Assembly: GCA_913057725.1 (NCBI GenBank)
Contig: CAJXOS010000028.1
Coordinates: 1-52,500, forward strand
Direction of reading: 5' to 3'
Source: an uncultured Lewinella sp.
GTDB taxonomy: Bacteria; Bacteroidota; Bacteroidia; Chitinophagales; Saprospiraceae
DNA length: 52,500 nt
The first letter of the stretch is position 1; each line of letters starts with the position of its first letter. The notes beneath the pieces were generated by a model that was not told the DNA's origin, made no database searches, and saw nothing but the letters and a program-made list of their open reading frames with translations. Below, one piece after another: positions 1-7,641 of the stretch. A program made the translations under genes and the position numbers.

Positions 1-31
1 CTAACCATCTAACCATCTAACCATCTAACCA
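1..31. repeat. 8-bp tandem repeat (ctaaccat)n before CoxE-like gene
   Basis: Three full copies and one 7-base partial copy of ctaaccat run from the window edge to the base before the ATG at 32. Each unit carries TAA, and because the unit is 8 bases long the copies close all three forward frames. The array may continue upstream outside the window. Copy-number change would alter the spacing between any upstream signal and the start codon. Confidence 0.85.
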
Positions 32-1357
32 ATGTTCGATTCTTTGCCACATGCATTTCGGAAACACGGCCTTCAGGCTGATGTGAGGACTTTGCTGCTG
101 TTGCGCAAAAGCTTGGAGCGCGGGCTGGTACGCACCCTCGGCGATTTGTATCTGGTATTGAAAGGCTTGATAACGAGTGCTCCGAAGGACTATGGCCCCT
201 TCACCGAAGCATTCTACGAATACTTCCTGACCATTGACTTTTTGCCTGGCGAAAAGCTGGAGCAAGCCATACAACGTTCTCGCATTTATCAGGAATGGCT
301 AGAGCGGGAAGAACTAGACGAGGAAGAAACGGATGAAGATCTGATCGATCTCTTTCTTCAGCAAATACATCTAAGCAGCTATGATATTCAGCAAGTGCTT
401 GATGGTGAGAAGATTTTTCGCGAGGATAATCCAGAACTAGAGGACCAGGATGAAGAGATTGAAGATGGTGAACTCTCTGAGGAAGAGGAGCGATTGCTCC
501 AGCAGGCAGCTGATTACAGCAATATGACTTTAGAGGAACTCCTGGAACGCATGCGTGAAATTGCCAAGCATCAGAAAACGAGGCATGGCGGTGGAAGTCA
601 CTGGATTGGACAAGGTGGAATTTCTCCTTACGGCCATGGTGGTGGTGCTGTCGGAGGTATCCGACTCGGTGGAGTAGGAGGGGGGAAGATGGCCCGAAAA
701 GTCATTGGTGATCGCCGGTTTTATCCGATTGATCGGAAGATGCCGCTGAAGGATGATAATATCGATGTTGCTTTGTCTTTCCTCAAGGGAATTGAAGAAG
801 AGTCGGCAAGGACCTTGTTGGATATACCTGAAACAGTTCGAGAGGGGGTGAAACAAGGTGGCCTGTTCCTTCCGGTAGAAAAGGATAAGAAGGAACAAAA
901 ACTCAGAGCACTTCTGTTGGTAGATAATGGTGGGCACTCTATGACGCCCTATGTGCGGGTCGTCTTGAAGCTCTTTTCGAAAATGAAGCGCCGTTTTGCT
1001 CACGACCTGAAGACCTACTATTTCCACAATACCATCTATAACGGAGCCTATACCGATGCTGCTCGCCGCAACTACGAGCCACTTGAACGCATCCTGGCCA
1101 ACGCCGCCGATTATCATGTCTTTGTAATCGGCGATGCCGATATGGCGCCATATGAATTATCCCAGGGAAGCATTGCCAACTGGCAATCAATCGTAGAGCG
1201 CTTTCCTAAAGCTGTTTGGCTGAACCCACTACGTGAACGCTACTGGGAGTACGCCTTTACAGTAAGTGTTATCAAGAGTTTCTTCCCCATGTATCCGTTG
1301 ACTGTAGGTGGCTTGGAGAAAGCTGTGTTGCATCTGAATCGTCAGCGCGTCCCTTAA
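32..1357 (+). CDS. CoxE-like VWA domain protein
   Basis: A 441-residue protein of the CoxE/VWA type, a family that usually works with a MoxR-type AAA+ ATPase in assembly or maturation of metalloenzymes and other complexes. Residues 1-90 are a helical N-terminal region, 91-155 are very acidic, 186-219 are rich in Gly and His, and about 290-430 form the VWA-like domain. Its metal-site motif is D298-N-G-G-H-S303 instead of the classical DxSxS, so metal binding may be altered; I recall this DNGG form from related Bacteroidota proteins. No signal peptide is seen, so it is probably cytoplasmic. The ATG directly follows the 8-bp repeat array. The partner ATPase is not in the window and may lie just upstream. 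Fold assignment is fairly safe; the target complex is unknown. Confidence 0.75.
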   Translation: MFDSLPHAFRKHGLQADVRTLLLLRKSLERGLVRTLGDLYLVLKGLITSAPKDYGPFTEAFYEYFLTIDFLPGEKLEQAIQRSRIYQEWLEREELDEEETDEDLIDLFLQQIHLSSYDIQQVLDGEKIFREDNPELEDQDEEIEDGELSEEEERLLQQAADYSNMTLEELLERMREIAKHQKTRHGGGSHWIGQGGISPYGHGGGAVGGIRLGGVGGGKMARKVIGDRRFYPIDRKMPLKDDNIDVALSFLKGIEEESARTLLDIPETVREGVKQGGLFLPVEKDKKEQKLRALLLVDNGGHSMTPYVRVVLKLFSKMKRRFAHDLKTYYFHNTIYNGAYTDAARRNYEPLERILANAADYHVFVIGDADMAPYELSQGSIANWQSIVERFPKAVWLNPLRERYWEYAFTVSVIKSFFPMYPLTVGGLEKAVLHLNRQRVP

Positions 1358-1397
1358 ATTTCTAGCAAAAATATTTTTTGGCGGAACTTTTTTAGTA

Positions 1398-1420
1398 CTT
1401 AGTTTGCTTCTTAAACTAAG
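1398..1420. promoter_or_regulatory. Operator-like palindrome, copy 1 (SPFH-NADAR operon)
   Basis: A perfect inverted repeat, CTTAGTTT - 7 bases - AAACTAAG, 85 bases upstream of the SPFH start codon. An almost identical second copy lies 48 bp downstream, centre to centre. Repeated identical arms with different spacers point to a protein-binding site rather than an RNA hairpin. The regulator is not identified. Confidence 0.6.
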
Positions 1421-1444
1421 ATCATGTATTATTGTGATCAATAT

Positions 1445-1469
1445 ACTTAGTTTGTTTTGTAAACTAAGT
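1445..1469. promoter_or_regulatory. Operator-like palindrome, copy 2 (SPFH-NADAR operon)
   Basis: A perfect inverted repeat with 9-base arms, ACTTAGTTT - 7 bases - AAACTAAGT, ending 35 bases before the ATG at 1505. It shares its arms with copy 1 at 1398-1420, while the spacer differs. It also covers the TTG at 1469 that would otherwise be the earliest start of the SPFH frame, which argues for the ATG at 1505. Confidence 0.65.
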
Positions 1470-1504
1470 TGGATCCTGTTAACACCCCAAAAAATCAATG
1501 CGCT

Positions 1505-2515
1505 ATGTTTGGATTTAAGCACGTACAATTTGACGCCATGACCTACGTCATGCATTTTAAAAACGGACAGCTCCACCGCGAGGGTAGGGGCTTGTCCTTC
1601 TTTTACTTCCGGCCGAATAGTTCAATAGTGGCTATTCCGCTGGGTGGTAACGATCTACCTTTTGTGTTTAAGGAAACAACCTCTGACTTTCAACAACTTA
1701 CCATACAGGGACAGATCAGCTACCAGATTGATGAGCCACAGCAATTAGCTGATGCATTGGACTTTACCGTCAATGAAAAGGGACATTACAAACGCAATGA
1801 CCTCGAGAAGCTTAACCAGCGTACCATTAATGAGGCTCAGACAGCCGTGTCAAATCTGATTAATCAAATGGATTTGTCTACCGCTTTGAAGTCTGCAGCG
1901 GAATTAGAGTTAGAACTCCGGAAAGGCTTGTCCGAATCACCAATGGTCCAACTTTTGGGCCTAAAGATTCTCGGAGTAAATGTGCTAGCGATTCGGGCTG
2001 TTCCCGAGATGGCCAGAGCACTGGAAACAGAGACTAGGGAGCGCTTGCAACAACAAGCCGATGAAGCCATCTATGAACGCCGCAATTTTGCGGTAGAACA
2101 AGAACGCCGGATTAAAGAATCGGAACTCAATACAGAGATTGCCGTCCAGGAGAAACAGAAACAGATTGTGGAGAAGAAGATGGAGCTAGAGGTAGTCCAA
2201 CATGACAACCGCCGACAGCTCAATGAGATGAAGATGGAAGGCAATATTGAACTCGAGAAGCAACGCCAAACCTTGGTAGAACAGAAGAGTATCAACGATC
2301 GGAAACTGGCTGATACCCAGGCCTACGTAATTGATACAACGCTGGCACCTTATCGGGAGCTAGACTGGAAGTTGATCACTGCACTGACCAACAATCCAGA
2401 CCCTCGCCTGAACCTCAGCCTGGCCTTCCGGGAGTTGGCTGAGAACGCATCTAAGATTGGCAATCTGAACATCAGTCCGGAACTCCTTGAGAATTTGATC
2501 AGTCGACAGTCATGA
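1505..2515 (+). CDS. SPFH domain protein of a NAD-linked operon
   Basis: A 336-residue protein with an SPFH/band-7 domain at about residues 10-180, followed by a long charged coiled coil (about 180-285, rich in E, R, K and Q) and a short C-terminal tail. SPFH proteins oligomerise into rings or scaffolds. This one has no signal peptide or clear membrane segment, so it may be a cytosolic or peripheral scaffold. The frame stays open to a TTG at 1469, but that codon lies inside a palindromic operator, so the ATG at 1505 is preferred. Its stop codon overlaps the start of the NAD-kinase-like gene by 4 bases (ATGA), which indicates translational coupling. Its partners are the two downstream proteins; its function is inferred only from context. 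Confidence 0.78.
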   Translation: MFGFKHVQFDAMTYVMHFKNGQLHREGRGLSFFYFRPNSSIVAIPLGGNDLPFVFKETTSDFQQLTIQGQISYQIDEPQQLADALDFTVNEKGHYKRNDLEKLNQRTINEAQTAVSNLINQMDLSTALKSAAELELELRKGLSESPMVQLLGLKILGVNVLAIRAVPEMARALETETRERLQQQADEAIYERRNFAVEQERRIKESELNTEIAVQEKQKQIVEKKMELEVVQHDNRRQLNEMKMEGNIELEKQRQTLVEQKSINDRKLADTQAYVIDTTLAPYRELDWKLITALTNNPDPRLNLSLAFRELAENASKIGNLNISPELLENLISRQS

Positions 2516-3435
2516 GTCAGATTGAATACGCCATAGTTGTAAAGTCAAAAACGCGCTTGGAGCAACTTGTGGCCCGGTACAATACTCGGGCCCAAGCCCG
2601 CTTCTACATCGAAGCCAATGGTGGCGACTTTTCCTTCTATGAGCAAGAACACGAAACCTACTACGCTTCCTTGGATGAGGTCCAGCGTAAATTAGGGGCG
2701 ATTATGAAGTACAAGCTGCTGGAACGTGAGTTTGTTTCGACTTACTTGTTTTCGGAGCAGCACTTGGTGGTCACAGTAGGGCAAGATGGGTTAGTGGCTA
2801 ATACTGCCAAGTACGTTGGAAGTCGGCCGATAGTGGCTATCAATCCGGATGAAAGCCGGTACGATGGTGTGCTGTTGCCGTTCAATCCGCGCAACTTTGT
2901 GATAGCGGTATGGCAGGTCCTGAAGGGAGGCTATAGTACTCGGGAAATTGCCTTAGCAGAGGCACGTTTGCAGGATGGCCAACGTCTACTGGCGTTTAAT
3001 GAGTTGTTTGTCGGGGCAGCTAGTCATACCTCAGCGCGTTACAAAATCTCCTTCCGCGAGCAAGAAGCATGGCATTCTTCTAGCGGCCTACTACTAAGTA
3101 CCAAAGCGGGCTCCACTGCCTGGATGAGTTCGGTATTCAATATGGTGCAGGGCGTGGCTCAAGCTTTTGGAGGCCCTAAACAGTGGGCACCACCGCAGAT
3201 GGAGGGAGAAGAGTTGCTTTTTGCAGTACGGGAACCGTTCGCTAGCAAGACTTCGCAGATTGAGCTTTCTGCAGGTAGAGTTCGCTCAACGGAACGCTTG
3301 GAGTTAACTTCGCAAATGCCAGAACGTGGAGTGATCTTCAGTGATGGTATAGAACAAGATTTTCTTCAGTTTAACAGTGGTGCCATAGCTAGTTTGGGCC
3401 TGGCACCAGAGCGTGTACAGTTGGTACAGGCCTAA
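2512..3435 (+). CDS. Divergent NAD-kinase-like protein
   Basis: A 307-residue protein whose second half resembles the NAD kinase/diacylglycerol kinase fold. Residues 90-93 read GQDG where NAD kinases have GGDG, followed by a segment like the second NADK domain entry (about 105-124). NELF at 163-166 fits the NAD-contacting NE motif, and GLLLSTKAGSTAW at 192-204 matches the family's GL..STPTGSTAY signature. The first 80 residues are unlike ordinary NadK. It could phosphorylate NAD or a related dinucleotide, or bind it as a sensor; the Q in GQDG makes reduced or altered catalysis possible. It overlaps the SPFH gene by 4 bases and is followed by the NADAR gene after 15 bases. The family call is moderately sure, the substrate is not known. 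Confidence 0.65.
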   Translation: MSQIEYAIVVKSKTRLEQLVARYNTRAQARFYIEANGGDFSFYEQEHETYYASLDEVQRKLGAIMKYKLLEREFVSTYLFSEQHLVVTVGQDGLVANTAKYVGSRPIVAINPDESRYDGVLLPFNPRNFVIAVWQVLKGGYSTREIALAEARLQDGQRLLAFNELFVGAASHTSARYKISFREQEAWHSSSGLLLSTKAGSTAWMSSVFNMVQGVAQAFGGPKQWAPPQMEGEELLFAVREPFASKTSQIELSAGRVRSTERLELTSQMPERGVIFSDGIEQDFLQFNSGAIASLGLAPERVQLVQA

Positions 3436-3450
3436 ACACCTAGAATAAAA

Positions 3451-4002
3451 ATGACGGATAGAATAAATAACCTAATCGAAAAACAGCGTTCCGGAGAAGA
3501 TTTGGATTTCCTCTTCTTCTGGGGCCACCGCAGACGGGCAGATGGAGCACTGAGTAAGAGCTGCTTCTCCCAATGGTATGATCAAGGATTTGTCTACCAA
3601 GATGACTACTACCGGACTGCAGAACACTGGATGATGGCTGAAAAAGCGGCGCTCTTTAAGGATGAGGGGGCACGACAACGCATTCTGAAAGTTCGAGGGC
3701 CACTCGGAGCTAAGAAGATTGGTCGGCAGGTGAAAGGATTTCAGCAGGAACTTTGGGATAGTTCAGCGTTCAATATTGTGGTGGAGGGCAATTATCATAA
3801 GTTCTCTCAACATGCGAAACTTAAGGCGTTTTTGCTCAACACGGGAGAGCGCACTCTTGTAGAAGCGGCTCCGGATGATTTCATCTGGGGAATCGGTATG
3901 GTAGAACAAGATTCTCGCGCTAAGGATCCCGCACAATGGCACGGGACAAACTTGTTGGGGTTTGCCCTGATGGAAGTTCGTGAAAGATTACGGAGTAGTT
4001 GA
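3451..4002 (+). CDS. NADAR (YbiA-like) domain protein
   Basis: A 183-residue single-domain protein. It shows the NADAR landmarks in order: FWGH at 22-25, LSKSCFSQW at 34-42, YYRTAEHWMMAEKA at 53-66, and the C-terminal block LVEAAPDDFIWGIG at 136-149. Characterised NADAR proteins are hydrolases acting on N-glycosidic bonds: YbiA clears reactive riboflavin intermediates, and others remove ADP-ribose from guanine in DNA as antitoxins to DarT-type toxins. No ADP-ribosyltransferase toxin is seen nearby. The gene starts 15 bases after the NAD-kinase-like gene and closes the three-gene operon, so a role in handling NAD-derived or ADP-ribosyl metabolites is a reasonable inference. Confidence 0.82.
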   Translation: MTDRINNLIEKQRSGEDLDFLFFWGHRRRADGALSKSCFSQWYDQGFVYQDDYYRTAEHWMMAEKAALFKDEGARQRILKVRGPLGAKKIGRQVKGFQQELWDSSAFNIVVEGNYHKFSQHAKLKAFLLNTGERTLVEAAPDDFIWGIGMVEQDSRAKDPAQWHGTNLLGFALMEVRERLRSS

Positions 4003-4037
4003 GGTTAAAGCCTGAACTATATCGCTTATAAAAGGTT

Positions 4038-4071
4038 GGTTAATGTTGCTTTTTTGTCCGTAGCATTAACC
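4038..4071. repeat. Inverted repeat downstream of NADAR gene
   Basis: GGTTAATG at 4038-4045 and CATTAACC at 4064-4071 form an 8-bp inverted repeat around an 18-base loop containing six T's. It sits between the NADAR stop and the next promoter. The T-run is in the loop rather than after the stem, so it is a poor intrinsic terminator; it may be a weak terminator or a binding site. Confidence 0.35.
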
Positions 4072-4102
4072 ATTCCTTAGCTTTTCATCCCGTTAAATGA
4101 GC

Positions 4103-4110
4103 TATCTTTG
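4103..4110 (+). promoter_or_regulatory. Bacteroidota -7 promoter element (TATCTTTG)
   Basis: An exact match to the Bacteroidota -7 consensus TAnnTTTG, 25 bases upstream of the ATG at 4136. A clear -33 TTTG is not seen at the usual distance. Transcription starting a few bases downstream would leave a short leader and would exclude the upstream ATG at 4097. Confidence 0.5.
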
Positions 4111-4135
4111 TACCGTACAACATCCCCAAAACCTT

Positions 4136-6292
4136 ATGCGCATATCCTTCCTGATGAGCTTCATGCTCTTCATTAGTGTTCAACTGTCCAGTCAGGAAAT
4201 CTTTCTCAGCACCCTTAATAACTTACTTTACCGGCTTAACCTTGAAGACTGTAGCTATGATCAGATTGGTGTCATGCCTACCAGTTCTACCGATATCAGT
4301 TTTCACCCTAATGGTAATCTCTATTCCGTCAGTTCTACCGGAGATTTATTTGAGATCGATATCGCAAATGGAACTGCGAATCTTATTCACACGCTGCCGG
4401 TAAATTCTGCTCAGCTATTCACCGCTCTTACTATTTCGGCTGAAGGAATCTTCTACGTCTGCGGTCTGGGAGGAGACCTTTATCGATATGACTTAATGTC
4501 TGATACCGGTGTTTTTCTCGGTAATGTCGGCTTTGGTGCGGAAGGAGATTTGACCTTCTACGAAGGTGAGCTGTATATGGCTGCGGAAAATGACAATATT
4601 GTTCTAGTTGATATTGATAACCCTGCCAATAGCTCAGTAGCAATTAATGGAAGTGTCCTTGGTCGAATTTTCGGTGTGGTTTCTTATGCTGCTAGCTGCG
4701 AAGAGATATCCGTGTACGCCTTAACGGATAATGCAGCCAGTGTGTACGAAGTGAATTTCGAGGATGAAACCTTGGATTTCTTCTGTTCTATTCCGCTGCA
4801 GGTCAGCGGAGGAGCGAGCACATTTGAATTTTTGGGATCAAACCCAGTGTTCATTGATGATGTGGCTACCACAGGATTTGATTGCGGATCAGCGAACGGA
4901 GGAATCAGCGTGCAAGCTAGCGGTGGTGTTGGTGCATTGAGCTATTCTCTAGATGGCATCAATTACCAAGCAGGAAATAGCTTTACTGATCTTGCGCTCC
5001 AAGAGTACACCGTATACGTACAAGATGAAGTTGGCTGTGTTCGAACTCAGCTAGTAACACCAGACGCCAACGTGCCTACTATCCTGGAGTTGCGGATTAC
5101 AAATACAGTTTGCGGTGAGAGCAACGGGCAAATTGAAGTGGTCGTAGAAGGAGGAATAGCGCCCTATGAGTTTTATTTGAATGGAATGCTCTCTACAACC
5201 GGGTTGATCGCTATGGGGCTTTCTGATGGAAGTTATCAACTGGAAATAGTGGATGCCTTAGGATGTAGTGCTACGACCATGGCCAACCTTGGGAGTATTG
5301 CACCACCCGTGATTGATGAGCTCGACATAGCATCAACTACTTGTGGAGAGGATAATGGTAATTTGACTATCGTAGTCGTTGGAGGTCAATCGCCACTTAA
5401 CTATAGTATAAACGGCGGTCCTGTTCAGGCCAGCAACACTTTCGCTAATTTGCCGGCCGGTGACTACGACATCTTCGTGGAAGACTTTGCGGGTTGTACT
5501 GTAGAAAGCAGTGCTACAATTCTGCCGAGCACACAAATAGCAATTGACTCTATTACGGTAACCGATGCGAGATGTGGTTTGGCCAACGGTACGATGAGTA
5601 TCGCTGCCAGCGGAGGCGCTGCACCAATAGAATACGTGGTGAATGGGCTTCCTAGCTCGGCATTACCCTTCGTCACTAATCTCGAAAGCGGAAGCTATAA
5701 TGTAGAAGTAATTGACGCGGACGGATGCACAGCTACTGCTACTGTAACCCTTGAAGATAGCCCTGCGCTGTCCTTAAATGTGCTCGACTTCACGCCAAGC
5801 AGTTGCTCAGATAATAATGGCGAGCTCAATGTGGACGCTACTGGTGGCACCGGGATAATTGCCGTTACCGTAAATGGGCAAATTGCCGCTAAGCCAGAAT
5901 CAATTACTGGATTAGCACCTGGTTCTTATACCATAGTCGCGGAGGATGAATTTGGATGTACGGCTGCACTCCAAGTAGACATCCCAGCCGAGAACTGCCC
6001 AGTCTATGTGCCTAATGTATTCAGCCCCAATCGAGATGGTGTGAACGACTTCTTTACGCCACTGTCAAGTGGGGTGGCAAATGTAGAAGTGGAACGGTTT
6101 ATCGTCTTTGATCGCTGGGGGGGCGTTGTTTTTGAGCAAGCTTCAGGCCTGCTCGGTGACAGTAAGTTTCAATGGGACGGACGCAAGAACGGTGATCTAT
6201 TGGCGCAAGGCGTGTATATTTATATATTAGAATTACGCTATGCCAATGAAGAGCGGGTGCAATTGAGTGGGGATGTGATGCTGATGTGGTAA
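4136..6292 (+). CDS. SprB-repeat adhesin-like protein with T9SS type B sorting domain
   Basis: A 718-residue secreted protein. The start at 4136 gives a signal peptide (MRISFLMSFMLFISVQLSSQ); the longer frame from 4097 would span the promoter. After a beta-propeller-like N-terminal third (about 20-240), five SprB-type repeats of roughly 75-80 residues follow, each opening with a Cys and an NG pair (C-x4-NG or similar) and a GG-x-x-P-like turn. The last 90 residues form the CHU_C/gliding-motility C-terminal domain, beginning VYVPNVFSPNRDGVNDFF, which sends proteins through the type IX secretion system as type B cargo. It is likely a cell-surface or released adhesin-like protein. No partner gene (such as PorP/SprF) is next to it. 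Function beyond secretion is unknown. Confidence 0.82.
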   Translation: MRISFLMSFMLFISVQLSSQEIFLSTLNNLLYRLNLEDCSYDQIGVMPTSSTDISFHPNGNLYSVSSTGDLFEIDIANGTANLIHTLPVNSAQLFTALTISAEGIFYVCGLGGDLYRYDLMSDTGVFLGNVGFGAEGDLTFYEGELYMAAENDNIVLVDIDNPANSSVAINGSVLGRIFGVVSYAASCEEISVYALTDNAASVYEVNFEDETLDFFCSIPLQVSGGASTFEFLGSNPVFIDDVATTGFDCGSANGGISVQASGGVGALSYSLDGINYQAGNSFTDLALQEYTVYVQDEVGCVRTQLVTPDANVPTILELRITNTVCGESNGQIEVVVEGGIAPYEFYLNGMLSTTGLIAMGLSDGSYQLEIVDALGCSATTMANLGSIAPPVIDELDIASTTCGEDNGNLTIVVVGGQSPLNYSINGGPVQASNTFANLPAGDYDIFVEDFAGCTVESSATILPSTQIAIDSITVTDARCGLANGTMSIAASGGAAPIEYVVNGLPSSALPFVTNLESGSYNVEVIDADGCTATATVTLEDSPALSLNVLDFTPSSCSDNNGELNVDATGGTGIIAVTVNGQIAAKPESITGLAPGSYTIVAEDEFGCTAALQVDIPAENCPVYVPNVFSPNRDGVNDFFTPLSSGVANVEVERFIVFDRWGGVVFEQASGLLGDSKFQWDGRKNGDLLAQGVYIYILELRYANEERVQLSGDVMLMW

Positions 6293-6350
6293 CCGCATTG
6301 AGTAGCAATTGGCAAGCGTCTTTGTTTAACCTATCGAAGCCTCTTGCCCT

Positions 6351-6701
6351 ATGGAAGATCTCGAGTTCTACTTTTACTCCCTCGTTGGAATACCTAGTTT
6401 GATTGCCGCAGCTTTTATCGGTTTAACTGGGCATTATGTCCGGTATCACCGCATCGGTAATTACCATGGTGTCATTGGGCTTGGTTCTGGCCTCTTTGTT
6501 CTAGGTGCTTTGCTGGGTATACTGGGGAGTACGATCCTCTCCTCCTTGATCTTGTTCGATCATTATATGCTTGTGGCTCAAGCCAATCGTATACTGCAAG
6601 GAATCGGCCTACTTATCTTTAGCTATGGTATGTACAAGTTCGTTCAAGAAAAGAGCGGTGAGCCGAGTACATTCACCAATAACAAAGGACCTTTCTTTTA
6701 G
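6351..6701 (+). CDS. Small three-helix membrane protein, unknown function
   Basis: A 116-residue hydrophobic protein with three probable membrane segments at about 9-27, 41-69 (long, perhaps bent) and 80-98, and a short charged C-terminal tail. No family motif is recognised. It starts 58 bases after the T9SS protein in the same direction and ends about 140 bases before the IclR gene. No enzymatic residues stand out. It is annotated as a real gene because of its coherent hydrophobic pattern and fitting position. Confidence 0.55.
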   Translation: MEDLEFYFYSLVGIPSLIAAAFIGLTGHYVRYHRIGNYHGVIGLGSGLFVLGALLGILGSTILSSLILFDHYMLVAQANRILQGIGLLIFSYGMYKFVQEKSGEPSTFTNNKGPFF

Positions 6702-6819
6702 TGATTTTGGGCTGTAGTCCCTTAACACAAAGCAATTGACTTTACAGCTCAATAAAAAAGCTTCTGATTCTAAAAAGTCTCCCTGGAAAAATCGTACCTT
6801 AGTCACATAGCAAAACATC

Positions 6820-6836
6820 GTTTCATATATTGAAAC
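6820..6836. promoter_or_regulatory. Palindrome likely bound by the IclR regulator
   Basis: GTTTCA-TATAT-TGAAAC is a perfect 17-bp palindrome 8 bases before the GTG at 6845. IclR-family proteins bind palindromes of this size and arm composition. A near-match to the -7 element (TACCTTAG, 6795-6802) lies just upstream, so a bound repressor would block transcription of the regulator and the kynurenine genes. Confidence 0.55.
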
Positions 6837-6844
6837 ACCTTGCG

Positions 6845-7621
6845 GTGAAAACACTTAATCATTCTGTCATCAAGGCTTTTGATCTTCTTGATCATTTTAC
6901 TTCTAACCGTCCTAGTTGGGGGGTGAGGGAATTAGCGCAGCACACAGGGCAGAATAAGAGTACTATTTACCGCATGTTGGCTACCCTGGAAACCTTAGGT
7001 GTACTCCGTAAAGAAACACTTACGGAACGCTACACATTAGGTTTGAAGTTATTCGAGTTAGGGCATCGTGTCCAGCTTCAGCAGGCACTCATCCATCAGA
7101 CCCATCCAGCGCTATTGGAAGTCGCAGAGAATATCTCTGAGACGGTACATCTGGGCATACTCCGATCGGGGAAAGTGTTTATGATTGATAAGGTAGAGAG
7201 CCCAAAAGGTCTAAAGCTCAATTCGACGATTGGTACTTATAGTCCTGTTCATTGCACGGGACTGGGTAAGGTGCTCCTTGCTCATCAACCTGCAGAACGA
7301 CAAAAGGCCTTGCTGACTAGTATTGACTTGCAAGGCTATACACCGCATACGCTCACGAAAAAACGGGAACTGTCTGCCTCTTTAGTGGAGATACGGGAAC
7401 GAGGTTATGCACTGGATAGAGAAGAGCTTGAGTTGGGGTTGATTTGCGTAGCCGTGCCTGTATTTAATCAGCAAGACGAATTAGTAGCAGCCTTGAGCGC
7501 TGCTGGACCCGCAAATCGCTTTCGAGAACACGCCTTGGACGACTATCTGGAAATACTTCAGGAAGGTGCAGCAAGTATTCGAAATCGAATTGGCAATTTT
7601 AGTTTACAATCCATCCTTTAG
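6845..7621 (+). CDS. IclR-family transcriptional regulator of the kynurenine operon
   Basis: A 258-residue IclR-type regulator. An N-terminal winged helix-turn-helix (about 1-65; WGVRELAQHTGQNKSTIYRMLATLE) is followed by the effector-binding domain (about 75-250), with the usual ETVHLGIL and CTGLGKVLLA motifs. The frame is open from a TTG at 6830, but that codon lies inside the palindrome at 6820-6836, so the GTG at 6845 is preferred; no ATG occurs before the helix-turn-helix. The stop is 20 bases from kynA, so it is probably co-transcribed with the genes it controls. IclR proteins often respond to aromatic pathway intermediates; a kynurenine-type ligand is an inference. Confidence 0.85.
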   Translation: MKTLNHSVIKAFDLLDHFTSNRPSWGVRELAQHTGQNKSTIYRMLATLETLGVLRKETLTERYTLGLKLFELGHRVQLQQALIHQTHPALLEVAENISETVHLGILRSGKVFMIDKVESPKGLKLNSTIGTYSPVHCTGLGKVLLAHQPAERQKALLTSIDLQGYTPHTLTKKRELSASLVEIRERGYALDREELELGLICVAVPVFNQQDELVAALSAAGPANRFREHALDDYLEILQEGAASIRNRIGNFSLQSIL

Positions 7622-7641
7622 GGGATAACCAAATTATACCA

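Noticed and set aside
1-31. CRISPR-like repeat
   Set aside because: The 8-base units are directly contiguous with no spacers and are too short for a CRISPR array.
530-1117. 195-residue frame on the minus strand across the CoxE-like gene
   Set aside because: It lies entirely within a well-supported gene on the other strand, has no known motif and a weak start context.
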